A stretch of 44,376 bases of DNA from Burkholderiaceae bacterium (GCA_019635275.1 JAHBZV010000024.1:1-44376); one strand, 5' to 3'. Counted from the first letter of the stretch, positions 1 to 9,181 are shown. Program-made: numbers and translations. The notes: generated by a model not told the origin, from the letters alone.

Positions 1-671
1 CCCTTGAAGTAGAGACTGGCCGAGCGCCCGGTGCCGTCACCGGCCGCCTCGTCGATCGTCAGCGTGTCGCTCAGCAGCAGCCAGTCCGGGTTGTCCGGCT
101 CGCAGGTCGTGTAGGTCGCGCGGTGCAGCCGGGTCAGGTCGTGGCCGAGGAAATCGACCCGCTCGGCACGCCCGCGGCCGCCGTACTGCGCGAGGTAGTA
201 GCTCGGCGTCGTGAACCAGCCCTCGTTGGCGTCGATCTTCAGCTGCAACTGCGGACCGGTGAAGATGTTGCCCTGTCGCGTAATGCGGACGTTGCCGACC
301 GCCACCAGCTCGTCGTCGGCCTCGTAGTAGGTCAGGCGATCGCCGCGGATCACGGTGCCCGCCTTGCGCACCTCGGCGTCGCCCTCGAGCGTCGTCTCGC
401 GTCCGGTGCGCCCGGACAACCGGTCGCCGCGGCCGAACACCGGCCGCCCTTCGCGGATCTCGGCCCGCTCCTCGCCGAGCTTCGGATCGAGCTTGAGCGA
501 AAAGGCCTCCGATGGCCGCGCGCCGGCCTCGGTGCCCGCTCCCCTGTCGGCGCCCCTCTCCGCTGCGGTGTCCGCGCCCGTCGCCTGCGCCGTGGCGACC
601 GTGGCCGCGAGCAATCCGGCAAGCAGGCTCGTGGAATGCGCGAGGATCGTGCGGATACGTGGCCGGCGCAT
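1..671 (-). CDS. lptD: LPS-assembly protein LptD, N-terminal part (runs off the window edge)
   Basis: LptD is the outer-membrane beta-barrel that, with the lipoprotein LptE, inserts lipopolysaccharide into the outer leaflet. Only the first 223 codons are present. They start MRRPRIRTIL and have a signal peptide of about 29 residues ending near ATA-QA. The LptA-like periplasmic (OstA/jellyroll) domain follows, with typical runs such as LEGDAEVRKAG, GDRLTYYEADDE and GNVRITRQGN. A Cys-containing YTTCEPDNPDWLL segment is where family members carry one of the disulfide cysteines. The barrel lies outside the window. The gene is divergent from amgK-murU, an arrangement known in pseudomonads and betaproteobacteria. 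The ATG at 671-669 was chosen because the signal peptide begins directly behind it. Confidence 0.93.
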   Translation of the reverse strand, partial: MRRPRIRTILAHSTSLLAGLLAATVATAQATGADTAAERGADRGAGTEAGARPSEAFSLKLDPKLGEERAEIREGRPVFGRGDRLSGRTGRETTLEGDAEVRKAGTVIRGDRLTYYEADDELVAVGNVRITRQGNIFTGPQLQLKIDANEGWFTTPSYYLAQYGGRGRAERVDFLGHDLTRLHRATYTTCEPDNPDWLLLSDTLTIDEAAGDGTGRSASLYFK

Positions 672-763
672 GCGTCGCGCAGTGGGTCGCGCGACGGGTC
701 GCGCGGGTCTAGGGAGCCCGCCGGATCACGGCACGCCGTGACGCCCGACGGCCGTGAACGACA

Positions 764-782
764 GTCGACTATTATACGGACT
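764..782. promoter_or_regulatory. Divergent -10 element shared by lptD and amgK
   Basis: The intergenic sequence reads CTATTATACGG. On the minus strand this gives a perfect TATAAT (776-771), positioned for lptD. On the plus strand it gives TATTAT (770-775), about 30 bases before the amgK ATG. It is the only AT-rich stretch in the 133-base divergent gap. I see no good -35 box on either strand, so the call rests on the -10 and its position. Confidence 0.45.
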
Positions 783-804
783 GCCCCTCGCGCGCACGCC
801 CCGC

Positions 805-1854
805 ATGAAGCCCGTTTCCGAAGACGTCCGACTCGCCGAGCTGCGCGCCTGGCTCGCCTCGATCGAGCCCGCGCAGCGGCTCGTGCTCGACTCGATCCGC
901 CCCGCCTCCGACGACGCGAGCTTTCGCCGCTACTTCCGCATCGACGCGGCGAGCGCTGGCGAGCCGGGCCTCGTCGCGATGGATGCGCCGCCGCCGATGG
1001 AGGATTGCCGCCCCTTCGTGCACGCCGCGCGCGTGTTCGCCGCGGCCGGCGTCAGCGTGCCCACGGTGCGCGCGGCCGATCTCGAGCGCGGCTTCCTGCT
1101 GCTGGACGACTTCGGGTCGACGACCTACCTGTCGCAGCTGGCGAGCGGTGACGCCGACGCGCTCTACCGCGACGCGATCGACGCGCTGCTCGCCCTGCAG
1201 GCGGCCAGCCGCCCGGGCGTCTTCCCCGACTACGACCGCGCGCTGCTCGAGCGCGAGCTGAACCTGTACCCGGACTGGTACCTGGCACGGCACCGGGGCG
1301 TCGCACCCGAGGCCGGCGTGCGCGCCACGCTCTCCGCCGCCTTCGAGCGGCTGCTCGCGAACAACCTGGCGCAGGGTCGTGTCTTCGTGCACCGCGACTA
1401 CCATTCGCGCAACCTGATGGTGCTCGAAGGCGGCGCCAATCCCGGCATCCTCGATTTCCAGGATGCCGTCTACGGCCCGGTCACCTACGACCTGGTGTCG
1501 CTTCTGCGCGATGCCTACGTGGCCTGGCCCGAGGAACGCCAGCTCGACTGGGCGGCCCGCTACTGGGAGGGTGCGCGCCGGCGCAAGCTGCCGGTGGCCA
1601 CCGCCTTCGACGATTTCTACCGCGACTTCGAGTGGATGGGGCTGCAACGGCACCTGAAGGTGCTCGGCATCTTCGCGCGCCTGTATTACCGCGACGGCAA
1701 GGACCGCTATCTCGCCGACATGCCGCTGGTGCTCGACTACGCGCTGCGCGCCGCGCGCCGCTACGCCGAGTTCGACGCGCTCACGCGGTTGATGGAAGAC
1801 GTCGAGCGCCAGGCCGGCGCCTCCCTGGCGCGCACCTCCGGCCTCACGTTCTGA
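805..1854 (+). CDS. amgK: N-acetylmuramate/N-acetylglucosamine 1-kinase AmgK
   Basis: This is an aminoglycoside-phosphotransferase-fold sugar kinase of 349 residues. AmgK phosphorylates the anomeric hydroxyl of MurNAc and GlcNAc released from peptidoglycan, using ATP, and passes MurNAc-1-P to MurU. The Brenner catalytic motif HRDYHSRN is at residues 196-203 (H196, D198, N203). The Mg-binding DFQD is at 217-220, followed by YGPVTYDLVSLLRDAY, typical of the family. An in-frame GTG at 754 would add 17 residues. The ATG at 805 (MKPVSEDVRLAEL) fits homolog N-termini better and leaves the TATTAT box upstream as a promoter. murU follows 16 bases later and lptD is divergent, which separates AmgK from the many other APH-fold kinases. 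Function is inferred from family plus context. Confidence 0.9.
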   Translation: MKPVSEDVRLAELRAWLASIEPAQRLVLDSIRPASDDASFRRYFRIDAASAGEPGLVAMDAPPPMEDCRPFVHAARVFAAAGVSVPTVRAADLERGFLLLDDFGSTTYLSQLASGDADALYRDAIDALLALQAASRPGVFPDYDRALLERELNLYPDWYLARHRGVAPEAGVRATLSAAFERLLANNLAQGRVFVHRDYHSRNLMVLEGGANPGILDFQDAVYGPVTYDLVSLLRDAYVAWPEERQLDWAARYWEGARRRKLPVATAFDDFYRDFEWMGLQRHLKVLGIFARLYYRDGKDRYLADMPLVLDYALRAARRYAEFDALTRLMEDVERQAGASLARTSGLTF

Positions 1855-1870
1855 GGCGGGGCCGGCGACG

Positions 1871-2593
1871 ATGCGCGCGATGATTTTGGCCGCCGGCCGC
1901 GGCGAGCGCATGCGCCCGCTGACCGACACCTGCCCGAAGCCGCTGCTGCGCGCCGGAGGGCGTCCGCTGATCGAATGGCAGTTGCTCGCGTTGCGTCGCG
2001 CAGGCATCGTCGACGTCGTGATCAACCACGCGCACCTCGGCACGATGCTCGAGCAGGCGCTAGGCGACGGCGGGCAGTGGAACCTTCGAATCCGGTATTC
2101 GCCGGAGGGCGAGGCGCTCGAGACCGCCGGCGGCATCGCCAACGCGCTGCCGCTGCTCGGCGATGGGCCGTTCCTCGTCATGGCCGGCGACGTGTTCACC
2201 GACTTCGACCCGGCGCGCGCACTGACCATCGCGCCGCAGATGCGGGCCGCCGGCCTGACGGCGTGGTGCGTGCTGATCGACAATCCGCCGCACCACCCCG
2301 CCGGCGACTTCGCGCTGCGCGACGGCCGGTTGCAGGCCGACGGGGCGCCGAGGCTCACGTTCAGCGGCATCGGCGTCTATGGCGCCGCGCTGTTCGACGG
2401 CATCGCGCCCGGCACTAAGGCGCCGCTCGCACCGCTGCTGCGCGACGCGGCGCAACGTGGACGGGCCGGTGCCGAGTACTTCGGCGGGCGCTGGACCGAC
2501 GTGGGTACCCCGCAGCGCCTGGCCGAACTCGATGCACAATTGACGCAGCAGGCGCAGCAGGCGCAGCGGCGCCAGCGCCCGGCCGGCGCCTGA
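1871..2593 (+). CDS. murU: N-acetylmuramate alpha-1-phosphate uridylyltransferase MurU
   Basis: MurU is a 240-residue nucleotidyltransferase that converts MurNAc-1-P and UTP to UDP-MurNAc. This bypasses the MurA/MurB steps that fosfomycin blocks. The N-terminus MRAMILAAGRGERMRPLTDT and then CPKPLL form the sugar-1-phosphate nucleotidyltransferase signature: a glycine-rich loop, a catalytic Arg and the PKPLL substrate loop. ALETAGGI and GDVFTDFD at about residues 77-115 supply the base-binding and metal-binding parts. FGGRWTDVGTPQRL near the C-terminus is also typical. There is no left-handed beta-helix acyltransferase domain, which excludes GlmU. It is the second gene of the amgK-murU pair. 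The C-terminal 15 residues are a Gln/Ala tail. Confidence 0.9.
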   Translation: MRAMILAAGRGERMRPLTDTCPKPLLRAGGRPLIEWQLLALRRAGIVDVVINHAHLGTMLEQALGDGGQWNLRIRYSPEGEALETAGGIANALPLLGDGPFLVMAGDVFTDFDPARALTIAPQMRAAGLTAWCVLIDNPPHHPAGDFALRDGRLQADGAPRLTFSGIGVYGAALFDGIAPGTKAPLAPLLRDAAQRGRAGAEYFGGRWTDVGTPQRLAELDAQLTQQAQQAQRRQRPAGA

Positions 2594-2605
2594 ACGAGGA
2601 CCCGC

Positions 2606-3988
2606 ATGTTTCCCCACGACACCCGCAGACAACGACTGGCCGAGACGATGCGCGCGCACGGCGGCGGCGTCGCGATCGCCTTCACCGCGCCCGAGGTCGC
2701 GCGCAACCGCGACAGCGAGTACCCGTATCGCTGGGACAGTTACTTCTACTACCTGACCGGATTTCCCGAACCCGAGGCCGCGATGGTGCTGGTCGCCGAT
2801 GGCGCGACGACCGAGTCGATCCTGTTCTGCCGCGAGAAGAACGAGGAGCGCGAGATCTGGGACGGCTTTCGCTTCGGGCCCGAGGCAGCGCGCGAGCGCT
2901 TCGGCTTCGACCGCAGCCTGCCGTTCGGCAGTCTCGACGAGGAGCTTCCGAAACTGCTCGCCGACCGGCCGGCGCTCTGGTACGCGCTGGGCGCCGACGA
3001 GGCGCTCGACGCGCGCGTGCACCGCTGGCTCGGCGCCGTGCGGGCGCAGGCGCGCGCCGGCGTCGTCGCGCCTGCGCAGGCCTTCGACCTGCGCGCGGTG
3101 CTCGACGAGATGCGGCTCTTCAAGGACGAGCACGAGATCGCGACGATGCGCCGGGCGGCGCAGATTTCCTCGGCGGCGCACGTGCGGGCGATGCGCGCGA
3201 CGCGCCCCGGCTGCCACGAGTACGAGATCGAGGCCGAGCTGCTGCACGAGTTCCGCCGCAACGGCTCGCAGTTCCCGGCCTACGGCTCGATCGTCGCCGG
3301 CGGTCGCAACGCCTGCGTGCTGCACTACCGCGGAAACGACGCGCGGCTCGCCGACGGCGAGCTGCTGCTCATCGACGCCGGCTGCGAGCTCGACGGCTAC
3401 GCGTCCGACATCACCCGCACCTATCCGGTCAACGGCCGCTTCACCGGGCCGCAGCGCAGGCTCTACGAGATCGTGCTCGATGCGCAGCGCGCGGCGATCG
3501 ACGCGACGCGCGCCGGTGCGCGCTTCATCGACCCGCACGACGCCGCCGTGCGCGTGCTCGCCCAGGGGATGATCGACTGCGGACTGGTCGCGGGCAGCCT
3601 CGACGGCGTGATCGAGTCCGGCGCCTACAAGCGCTTCTACATGCACCGCACCGGCCATTGGCTGGGCATGGACGTGCACGATTGCGGCGATTACCGCGAG
3701 CCGGGTGCCCCGGTGCCGGCCGCCGCCGGGCCGGGCGCGCCTGCCGCCGCGACGGCCGGCGCGCCGGCTGCCGACACCGGCAAGCCCTGGCGCGTGCTCG
3801 CGCCCGGCATGGTGCTGACGGTCGAGCCTGGCCTGTACGTTCGGGCTGCCTCCGACGTGCCCGCCGAGTTCCACGACATCGGCATCCGCATCGAGGACGA
3901 CGCGCTCGTCACCTCATCGGGCTGCGAGATCCTCACCGTCGACGCGCCCAAGCGCGTCGACGACATCGAGGCGCTGATGCGCGGATGA
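2606..3988 (+). CDS. pepP: Xaa-Pro aminopeptidase (aminopeptidase P)
   Basis: This cytosolic M24B metallopeptidase removes an N-terminal residue preceding proline. The aminopeptidase P N-terminal domain covers about residues 1-130 (YRWDSYFYYLTGFPEPEA). The pita-bread catalytic domain follows. The dinuclear Mn ligands are visible as D257 and D268 (IDAG...SDITR), H351 (GHWLG), E407 (TVEPGLY) and E430 (RIEDD). At 460 residues it is about 20 longer than the E. coli enzyme, because a Pro/Ala-rich insert of about 27 residues lies between DCGDYRE and WRVLAPGM, just before E407. A GAGGA Shine-Dalgarno precedes the ATG. The stop overlaps the ubiH start (ATGA), as in the classical pepP-ubiH order. Confidence 0.93.
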   Translation: MFPHDTRRQRLAETMRAHGGGVAIAFTAPEVARNRDSEYPYRWDSYFYYLTGFPEPEAAMVLVADGATTESILFCREKNEEREIWDGFRFGPEAARERFGFDRSLPFGSLDEELPKLLADRPALWYALGADEALDARVHRWLGAVRAQARAGVVAPAQAFDLRAVLDEMRLFKDEHEIATMRRAAQISSAAHVRAMRATRPGCHEYEIEAELLHEFRRNGSQFPAYGSIVAGGRNACVLHYRGNDARLADGELLLIDAGCELDGYASDITRTYPVNGRFTGPQRRLYEIVLDAQRAAIDATRAGARFIDPHDAAVRVLAQGMIDCGLVAGSLDGVIESGAYKRFYMHRTGHWLGMDVHDCGDYREPGAPVPAAAGPGAPAAATAGAPAADTGKPWRVLAPGMVLTVEPGLYVRAASDVPAEFHDIGIRIEDDALVTSSGCEILTVDAPKRVDDIEALMRG

Positions 3989-5073
3989 GCAGCGATCGCC
4001 AGGTCGTGCGCATCGAAGGGCGCGGCCCGGTCGCGATGGCGCTCGCGCTGTTCCTTTCGCGGCAGGGATTCGACGCCGCGTCGATTTCGATCGACCCGAT
4101 TCCCGCCGAGCTGCCTCCCTGGCTCGAGTCGCGCTCGATCGCGCTGTCGCTCGGCAGCTGGCAGCTGCTGTCGCGGGTGGCCACGCTTGCGCCCGCAGCG
4201 CCGATCCTGCGCGTCGAGGTGTCGCTGCGCGGCCGCGCCGGGCGCACGCGGATGCACGCCGCCGACCTGCGCGCGCCCGCGCTCGGCTACGTGCTGCGCT
4301 ACGGTCCGCTGCACCGCGCGCTCGCCGCTGCCTGGGCCGCGCGCCAGCGATCGGCGCCGCCGGCCGATGCCGACGAGGCCACCCCCACGCTGACCGTGAT
4401 CGCCGACGGCGAGCCGGGCACCGCGTCGAAGGTGCGTGACTTCGACCAGACCGCACTGCTCGCCGAACTCGTCGTCGATCGCGACGGGCACGGCGCCGCG
4501 TTCGAGCGCTTCACCGACGAGGGGCCGTTGGCGCTGCTGCCGCTGCCGCAGGCGCGACGCTACGCGCTCGTCTGGTGCGCCCGGCCCGACGAAGCCGCGC
4601 GACGCGCCGCGCTCGACGCGCCGGCATTCGAGGCCGAGCTGCTTGCCATGTTCGGCGGCGCGCTCGGCGCGCTGCGGCTCGACAGCGATCGCGTGCTCAC
4701 GCCGCTGCAGCGGCGCCTTCGCGCGGCCGATGTCGACCCGCGACGTCTCGCGATCGGCAATGCCGCGCAGGCGCTGCATCCCGTGGCCGGCCAGGGACTG
4801 AACCTGGGCCTTCGCGACGCCTTCGAACTCGCCGCCCTGCTTGGAGAGTTGCGCGCGTCGGACCGGCGCCTCGACGAAGTGACAGCGCGCTTCGCGCGCG
4901 CTCGGCGCGCCGATCGCGGCCTGACGGTCGCTGTCACCGACACGCTCGCGCAGGCGTTCACATTTCCGGCGATCGCGCGCCTCGAGTCGCTCGCGCTCGG
5001 CGCGCTCGACCTCGCCGCGCCGGCACGCAACGCGTTGGCCGCTTCGCTGGCCTTCGGACTGCGCAACGCCTGA
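3985..5073 (+). CDS. ubiH: UbiH-like FAD-dependent ubiquinone-biosynthesis hydroxylase, internally shortened
   Basis: This is a class A flavin monooxygenase of 362 residues. UbiH hydroxylates the aromatic ring of the ubiquinone precursor. The N-terminal FAD beta-alpha-beta unit is present but reads GRGPVA instead of the usual GGGMVG. SRSIALSLGSWQLL and PALGYVLRYGPLHRAL match the family. The second FAD motif, GNAAQALHPVAGQGLNLGLRD, at about 258-278 is the UbiH version with Asn in place of the more common Asp. Between LHRALAAAW and the TLTVIADGEPGT strand there are only about 20 residues, where relatives usually have 50-60. One sheet segment near the FAD/substrate region therefore looks lost. 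The start overlaps the pepP stop and suggests translational coupling. The exact hydroxylation position is inferred from context only. Confidence 0.82.
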   Translation: MSSDRQVVRIEGRGPVAMALALFLSRQGFDAASISIDPIPAELPPWLESRSIALSLGSWQLLSRVATLAPAAPILRVEVSLRGRAGRTRMHAADLRAPALGYVLRYGPLHRALAAAWAARQRSAPPADADEATPTLTVIADGEPGTASKVRDFDQTALLAELVVDRDGHGAAFERFTDEGPLALLPLPQARRYALVWCARPDEAARRAALDAPAFEAELLAMFGGALGALRLDSDRVLTPLQRRLRAADVDPRRLAIGNAAQALHPVAGQGLNLGLRDAFELAALLGELRASDRRLDEVTARFARARRADRGLTVAVTDTLAQAFTFPAIARLESLALGALDLAAPARNALAASLAFGLRNA

Positions 5074-5078
5074 ATCTT

Positions 5079-5097
5079 TCGGACGTGGTTTGTCCGA
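5079..5097 (+). terminator. Small inverted repeat after ubiH
   Basis: A perfect 6-bp inverted repeat, TCGGAC / GTCCGA, with a 7-base loop begins five bases after the ubiH stop. It is followed by CCGTTGTTC rather than a clean T-run, so it would be at most a weak intrinsic terminator. It could also be an operator for the dusB promoter downstream. Confidence 0.3.
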
Positions 5098-5145
5098 CCG
5101 TTGTTCACCGAGCGTCTCTTTTTGCGCGTTTGCTGCCCTGCACAC

Positions 5146-5174
5146 TTCTTGGGCAGCGTCGTTTTCGATAGAAT
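5146..5174 (+). promoter_or_regulatory. Promoter of the dusB-fis-purH operon
   Basis: A TAGAAT -10 box lies at 5169-5174 in the 142-base gap before dusB, with a GC-rich discriminator (CGCGCT) behind it. A poor -35 (TTCTTG at 5146-5151) sits 17 bases upstream. This leaves a leader of about 35 bases. It is the only promoter-like sequence between ubiH and dusB. Confidence 0.45.
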
Positions 5175-5215
5175 CGCGCTCCCCTTGTTCGAAGCGCGCA
5201 TCCGGTTCGCTCGCG

Positions 5216-6244
5216 ATGGTCCCGACAACAATCAGAATCGGCCCGCACACGCTGCGCAATCGCGTGTTCGTGGCGCCGATGGCGGGCGTCACCGACCGAC
5301 CGTTCCGCCAGCTGTGCAAGCGGCTCGGCGCGGGTTACGCAGTGTCCGAGATGGCCGCCTCCAACCCGCGCCTGTGGGCGAGCGTCAAGACCTCGCGACG
5401 TACCGATCACTCGGGCGAGATCGAGCCGCGGGCGGTGCAGATCGCCGGCGCCGATCCGGCGATGATGGCCGAGGCTGCGCGCTACAACGTCGACCGCGGC
5501 GCGCAGGTCATCGACATCAACATGGGCTGCCCGGCGAAGAAGGTCTGCAGCGTGGCGGCCGGTTCCGCGCTGATGGCCGACGAGCCCCTGGCGATCGCGA
5601 TCGTCGAGGCGGTCGTGCGCGCCGTCGAAGTGCCGGTCACCGTCAAGCTTCGCACCGGCCCGACGCCCTCGTCGCGCAACGCCGTGAGACTGGCGCGCGC
5701 ATTCGAGTCGGCCGGGGCGGCGATGCTCGCGGTGCACGGCCGCACTCGCGCCTGCGCGTTCGGCGGTCGCGCCGAATACGCGACGATCGGCGAGGTCAAG
5801 GCCGCGGTGTCGGTCCCGGTGGTCGCCAACGGCGACATCGATTCGCCGCAGGCCGCGCGCGACGTCCTGCGCGCCACCGGCGCCGACGCGGTGATGATCG
5901 GCCGCGCCGCGCAGGGCCGGCCCTGGATCTTCCGCCAGATCGCCCAATTCCTCGAGACCGGCGAGCTGCTCGCCGAGCCCGACGACGCGGCGATCGCCAT
6001 GCTGCTGCGCGATCACCTGCTCGATCACTACGCCTTCCACGGCGAGGAGCGCGGCGTTCGCAGCGCGCGCAAGCACGTCGGCTGGTACCTCGCCGGCCGC
6101 GCGGGCGCGCAAGCCTTCCTCGCCGCGTTCAACGCGCTCGAATCCGCCGAGGCGCAACTCGCGGCGCTCGAGGGTTTCCTCGCGCAGAACGGCTGCGCCG
6201 GCGCGGCCAACGACACCCAGTTCCTGCGGAGCCACGCAGCATGA
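5216..6244 (+). CDS. dusB: tRNA-dihydrouridine synthase DusB
   Basis: DusB is an FMN-dependent TIM-barrel enzyme that uses NADPH to reduce U17 to dihydrouridine in the tRNA D-loop. It has 342 residues. The [12 protein letters not shown] motif near residue 19 binds FMN. The catalytic Cys is C105 in [15 protein letters not shown] and HGRTR complete the flavin and tRNA-binding set, followed by GDI and [12 protein letters not shown] in the phosphate-binding loop. The open frame extends upstream to 5090, but the ATG at 5216 gives the family N-terminus ([14 protein letters not shown]) and lies downstream of the TAGAAT box. dusB-fis pairing is an old proteobacterial arrangement. The stop overlaps the fis start. 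Confidence 0.95.
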   Translation: MVPTTIRIGPHTLRNRVFVAPMAGVTDRPFRQLCKRLGAGYAVSEMAASNPRLWASVKTSRRTDHSGEIEPRAVQIAGADPAMMAEAARYNVDRGAQVIDINMGCPAKKVCSVAAGSALMADEPLAIAIVEAVVRAVEVPVTVKLRTGPTPSSRNAVRLARAFESAGAAMLAVHGRTRACAFGGRAEYATIGEVKAAVSVPVVANGDIDSPQAARDVLRATGADAVMIGRAAQGRPWIFRQIAQFLETGELLAEPDDAAIAMLLRDHLLDHYAFHGEERGVRSARKHVGWYLAGRAGAQAFLAAFNALESAEAQLAALEGFLAQNGCAGAANDTQFLRSHAA

Positions 6245-6483
6245 GCAGACAGACCACGCTGGACGATGCCGTCGTTCGCAGCCTCGAGCGCTACTTCAAC
6301 GACCTCGAAGGCACGCCGCCGAACTCGATCTACGACATGGTGATCCAGGCGGTCGAACGGCCCATGCTCGAGGTCGTGATGCGCGAGGCGCACGGCAACC
6401 AGCTGCGCGCCAGCGAGATGCTCGGCATCAACCGCAACACTCTGCGCAAGAAGCTGCAGCAGCACGGGATGCTTCGTTCATGA
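6241..6483 (+). CDS. fis: DNA-binding protein Fis
   Basis: Fis is a small nucleoid-associated protein that bends DNA and activates stable-RNA promoters. This copy has 80 residues, the short betaproteobacterial form (E. coli Fis has 98). The helix-turn-helix is at the C-terminus (about 55-78: [20 protein letters not shown]), preceded by the dimerisation helices ([18 protein letters not shown]). Both ends overlap neighbours by four bases (dusB stop/fis start and fis stop/purH start). The three genes are therefore very likely co-transcribed and translationally coupled. Confidence 0.95.
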   Translation: MSRQTTLDDAVVRSLERYFNDLEGTPPNSIYDMVIQAVERPMLEVVMREAHGNQLRASEMLGINRNTLRKKLQQHGMLRS

Positions 6484-8075
6484 CGCGCGCAATCCGCCGC
6501 GCGCTGATCAGCGTCTCCGACAAGTCCGGCGTCGTCGAACTCGCCCGGGCGCTCGCCGGGCTCGGCATCGAGATCCTCTCCACCGGCGGCACCGCGAAGC
6601 TGCTCGCGCAGCAAGGCGTCGCCGTCACCGAGGTGTCCGACCACACCCGCTTTCCCGAGATGCTCGACGGGCGCGTGAAGACGCTTCACCCGTCCATCCA
6701 CGGCGGCCTGCTCGCCCGGCGCGAACTCGACGCGCACATGCAGGCGATCGCCGCGCACGGCATCGTGCCGATCGACCTGCTGGTAGTGAACCTGTACCCG
6801 TTCGAGGCGACCGTCGCCCGTGCCGAGTGCACGCTGGAAGACGCGATCGAGAACATCGACATCGGCGGACCGGCGATGGTGCGCTCGGGCGCGAAGAACT
6901 GGCGCGGCGTCGGCGTGCTCACCGACGCCGCCCAGTACGCCGGCGCGCTGGCCGAGATCCGCGAGACCGGCGGGCTGTCCGACGCGACCCGCTTCGCGCT
7001 GGCGGTGGCCGCGTTCAACGCCATCGCCAACTACGACGGCGCGATCTCCGACTACCTGTCGTCGTTGCGTCCCGACGGCACCCGCAGCGAGTTCCCCGGC
7101 CAGTCCAACGGCCGCTTCGTCAAGCTGCAGGACCTTCGCTACGGCGAGAACCCGCACCAGCGCGCCGCGTTCTACCGCGACCTGCACCCGGCGCCGGGCT
7201 CGCTGGTCACGGCGCGGCAGCTGCAGGGCAAGGAACTCTCCTACAACAACATCGCCGACGCCGACGCGGCCTGGGAGTGCGTGAAGAGCTTCGACACGCC
7301 GGCCTGCGTGATCGTCAAGCACGCGAACCCCTGCGGCGTGGCGCTCGGCGCCGACGCGGCCGACGCCTACTCGCGAGCGTTCCGCACCGACCCGACGTCG
7401 GCGTTCGGCGGCATCATCGCGTTCAACCGGCCGGTCGACGGCGAGGCCGCTCGCGCGGTCTCGAAGCAGTTCGTCGAGGTGGTGCTCGCGCCCTCCTACA
7501 CCGACGAGGCGAAGCAGGTGTTCTCGGCGAAGGCCAACGCGCGCGTACTCGAGATCCCGCTGGACGGGGTCAGGCCCGACGGCGCCACCGACTGGGAGCG
7601 CGGCCGCAACGCCCAGGACGTCAAGCGCGTGGGCTCGGGCCTGCTGATCCAGAGCGCCGACAATCGCGGCATGACGCTGTCCGAGCTGAAGGTGGTCACG
7701 AAGCGGGCCCCCACCGAGGCGCAGCTGAACGACCTGCTGTTCGCGTGGCGGGTGGCCAAGTACGTGAAGTCGAACGCGATCGTGTTCTGCGGCGACGGCA
7801 TGACGCTGGGCGTCGGCGCGGGGCAGATGAGCCGCATCGACTCGGCGCGCATCGCGTCGATCAAGGCGGCCAACGCCGGACTGCAGCTCGCCGGCTCGGT
7901 GGTCGCCTCCGACGCGTTCTTCCCGTTCCGCGACGGGCTCGACGTGGTCGCCGACGTCGGCGCGACCGCGGTCATCCAGCCCGGCGGCTCGGTGCGCGAC
8001 GAAGAGGTCATCGCCGCCGCCGACGAGCGCGGCATCGCGATGGTGTTCACCGGCGTACGGCACTTCCGGCATTAG
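6480..8075 (+). CDS. purH: Bifunctional AICAR formyltransferase / IMP cyclohydrolase PurH
   Basis: PurH catalyses the last two steps of purine synthesis: AICAR plus 10-formyl-THF to FAICAR, then ring closure to IMP. It has 531 residues, full length for the family. The N-terminal MGS-like cyclohydrolase domain (about 1-200) shows [32 protein letters not shown] and [13 protein letters not shown]. The C-terminal transformylase domain (about 205-531) shows RYGENPHQ, the catalytic [10 protein letters not shown] with Lys-His, and [12 protein letters not shown]. It begins inside the fis stop codon, and ruvC follows after nine bases. The order fis-purH-ruvC is typical of Burkholderiales. Confidence 0.97.
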   Translation: MTRAIRRALISVSDKSGVVELARALAGLGIEILSTGGTAKLLAQQGVAVTEVSDHTRFPEMLDGRVKTLHPSIHGGLLARRELDAHMQAIAAHGIVPIDLLVVNLYPFEATVARAECTLEDAIENIDIGGPAMVRSGAKNWRGVGVLTDAAQYAGALAEIRETGGLSDATRFALAVAAFNAIANYDGAISDYLSSLRPDGTRSEFPGQSNGRFVKLQDLRYGENPHQRAAFYRDLHPAPGSLVTARQLQGKELSYNNIADADAAWECVKSFDTPACVIVKHANPCGVALGADAADAYSRAFRTDPTSAFGGIIAFNRPVDGEAARAVSKQFVEVVLAPSYTDEAKQVFSAKANARVLEIPLDGVRPDGATDWERGRNAQDVKRVGSGLLIQSADNRGMTLSELKVVTKRAPTEAQLNDLLFAWRVAKYVKSNAIVFCGDGMTLGVGAGQMSRIDSARIASIKAANAGLQLAGSVVASDAFFPFRDGLDVVADVGATAVIQPGGSVRDEEVIAAADERGIAMVFTGVRHFRH

Positions 8076-8084
8076 GCCAGCCCG

Positions 8085-8597
8085 GTGCGCATCCTCGGCA
8101 TCGACCCGGGCTTGCGCCTGACCGGCTTCGGCGTCATCGACGTGCAGGGCCGCGCGCTGCACTACGTCGCCAGCGGCGTGATCCGCATCCCGCCCGGGTC
8201 GTTGCCGCCGCGCCTGAAGTCGATCCACGAAGGCGTCTCCGAGGTGATCGCCGAGTACCGCCCCGAGATCGCGGTCGCCGAAATCGTCTTCGTCAACGTC
8301 AATCCGCAGTCGACGCTGCTGCTCGGCCAGGCGCGCGGCGCGGCGATCACCACGCTGGTCGCGCACGGTTTGGCGGTGCACGAGTACACCGCGCTGCAGG
8401 TCAAGCAGGCGGTGGTGGGCTACGGACGGGCGGCCAAGTCGCAGGTCCAGGCGATGGTGCAGCACCTGCTGCGCCTGCCCGGCGTGCCCTCCACCGACGC
8501 GGCCGACGCGCTGGCCTGCGCGATCTGCCACGCGCACGCGGCGACGATGACCAGCGCCGCCGGCGGCAGCGCAATGCGAGGCGGCCGGCTCCGGTAA
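8085..8597 (+). CDS. ruvC: Holliday junction resolvase RuvC
   Basis: RuvC is a dimeric RNase H-fold endonuclease that nicks Holliday junctions symmetrically during recombinational repair, working on the RuvAB-bound junction. All four catalytic acids are present at E. coli positions: D7 ([12 protein letters not shown]), E66 (VAEIVFVN), D138 and D141 (STDAADALA). It has 170 residues and starts with GTG; the second residue onward (RILGIDPG) matches the family start. The last 15 residues ([15 protein letters not shown]) are a low-complexity tail. The sequence that encodes its end also contains a -10-like box for ruvA. Confidence 0.96.
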   Translation: MRILGIDPGLRLTGFGVIDVQGRALHYVASGVIRIPPGSLPPRLKSIHEGVSEVIAEYRPEIAVAEIVFVNVNPQSTLLLGQARGAAITTLVAHGLAVHEYTALQVKQAVVGYGRAAKSQVQAMVQHLLRLPGVPSTDAADALACAICHAHAATMTSAAGGSAMRGGRLR

Positions 8598-8609
8598 GAT
8601 CCGCGGATG
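8595..8609 (+). promoter_or_regulatory. Possible leaderless promoter for ruvA
   Basis: TAAGAT (8595-8600) lies inside the end of ruvC and is followed by exactly six bases (CCGCGG) and then the ruvA ATG. A transcript from it would start at or next to the A of the ATG. No Shine-Dalgarno sequence is visible before ruvA. The same layout recurs at ybgC. No convincing -35 box is seen. Confidence 0.35.
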
Positions 8610-9181
8610 ATCGGCCGACTGCACGGAACCCTGCTCGACAAGCGTCCGCCCACCGTGCTCGTCGACGTGGGCGGCGTCGGCTACGAAGTCGACGTGCCGA
8701 TGAGCACGTTCTACGACCTGCCGCCGCCGGGCGAGCGCGTCACGCTGCTGGTCCAGCAGGTCGTCCGCGAGGACGCTCACCTGCTCTACGGCTTCCTGCG
8801 CGTCGACGAGCGCGACGCGTTCAGGCAGCTGATCCGCATCTCGGGCGTGGGCCCGCGCACGGCGCTGTCGGTGCTCTCGGGAATGTCGGTCGCCGACCTC
8901 GCGCAGTCGGTGGCGATGCAGGAATCGGGCCGGCTCCAGAAGGTGCCTGGCATCGGCAAGAAGACCGCCGAGCGGCTGCTGCTCGAACTGAAGGGCAAGC
9001 TCGCACCCGAGGTCGGCGCGGCAGGCCGCCCGGCCGAGGCCGATGCGGGCATCGACGTGCTGCACGCGCTGCTCGCGCTCGGCTACTCCGAGCGCGAGGC
9101 CACCGCGGCGATCCGCCAGCTGCCGGCGGGCACCGCAGTCTCCGACGGCATCAAGCAGGCGCTGAAGCTGCTGGCGAAGTC

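Noticed and set aside
6330-9065. A 911-codon minus-strand frame across fis, purH, ruvC and ruvA
   Set aside because: It spans four clear genes on the other strand and its translation has the low-complexity composition of high-GC antisense frames.
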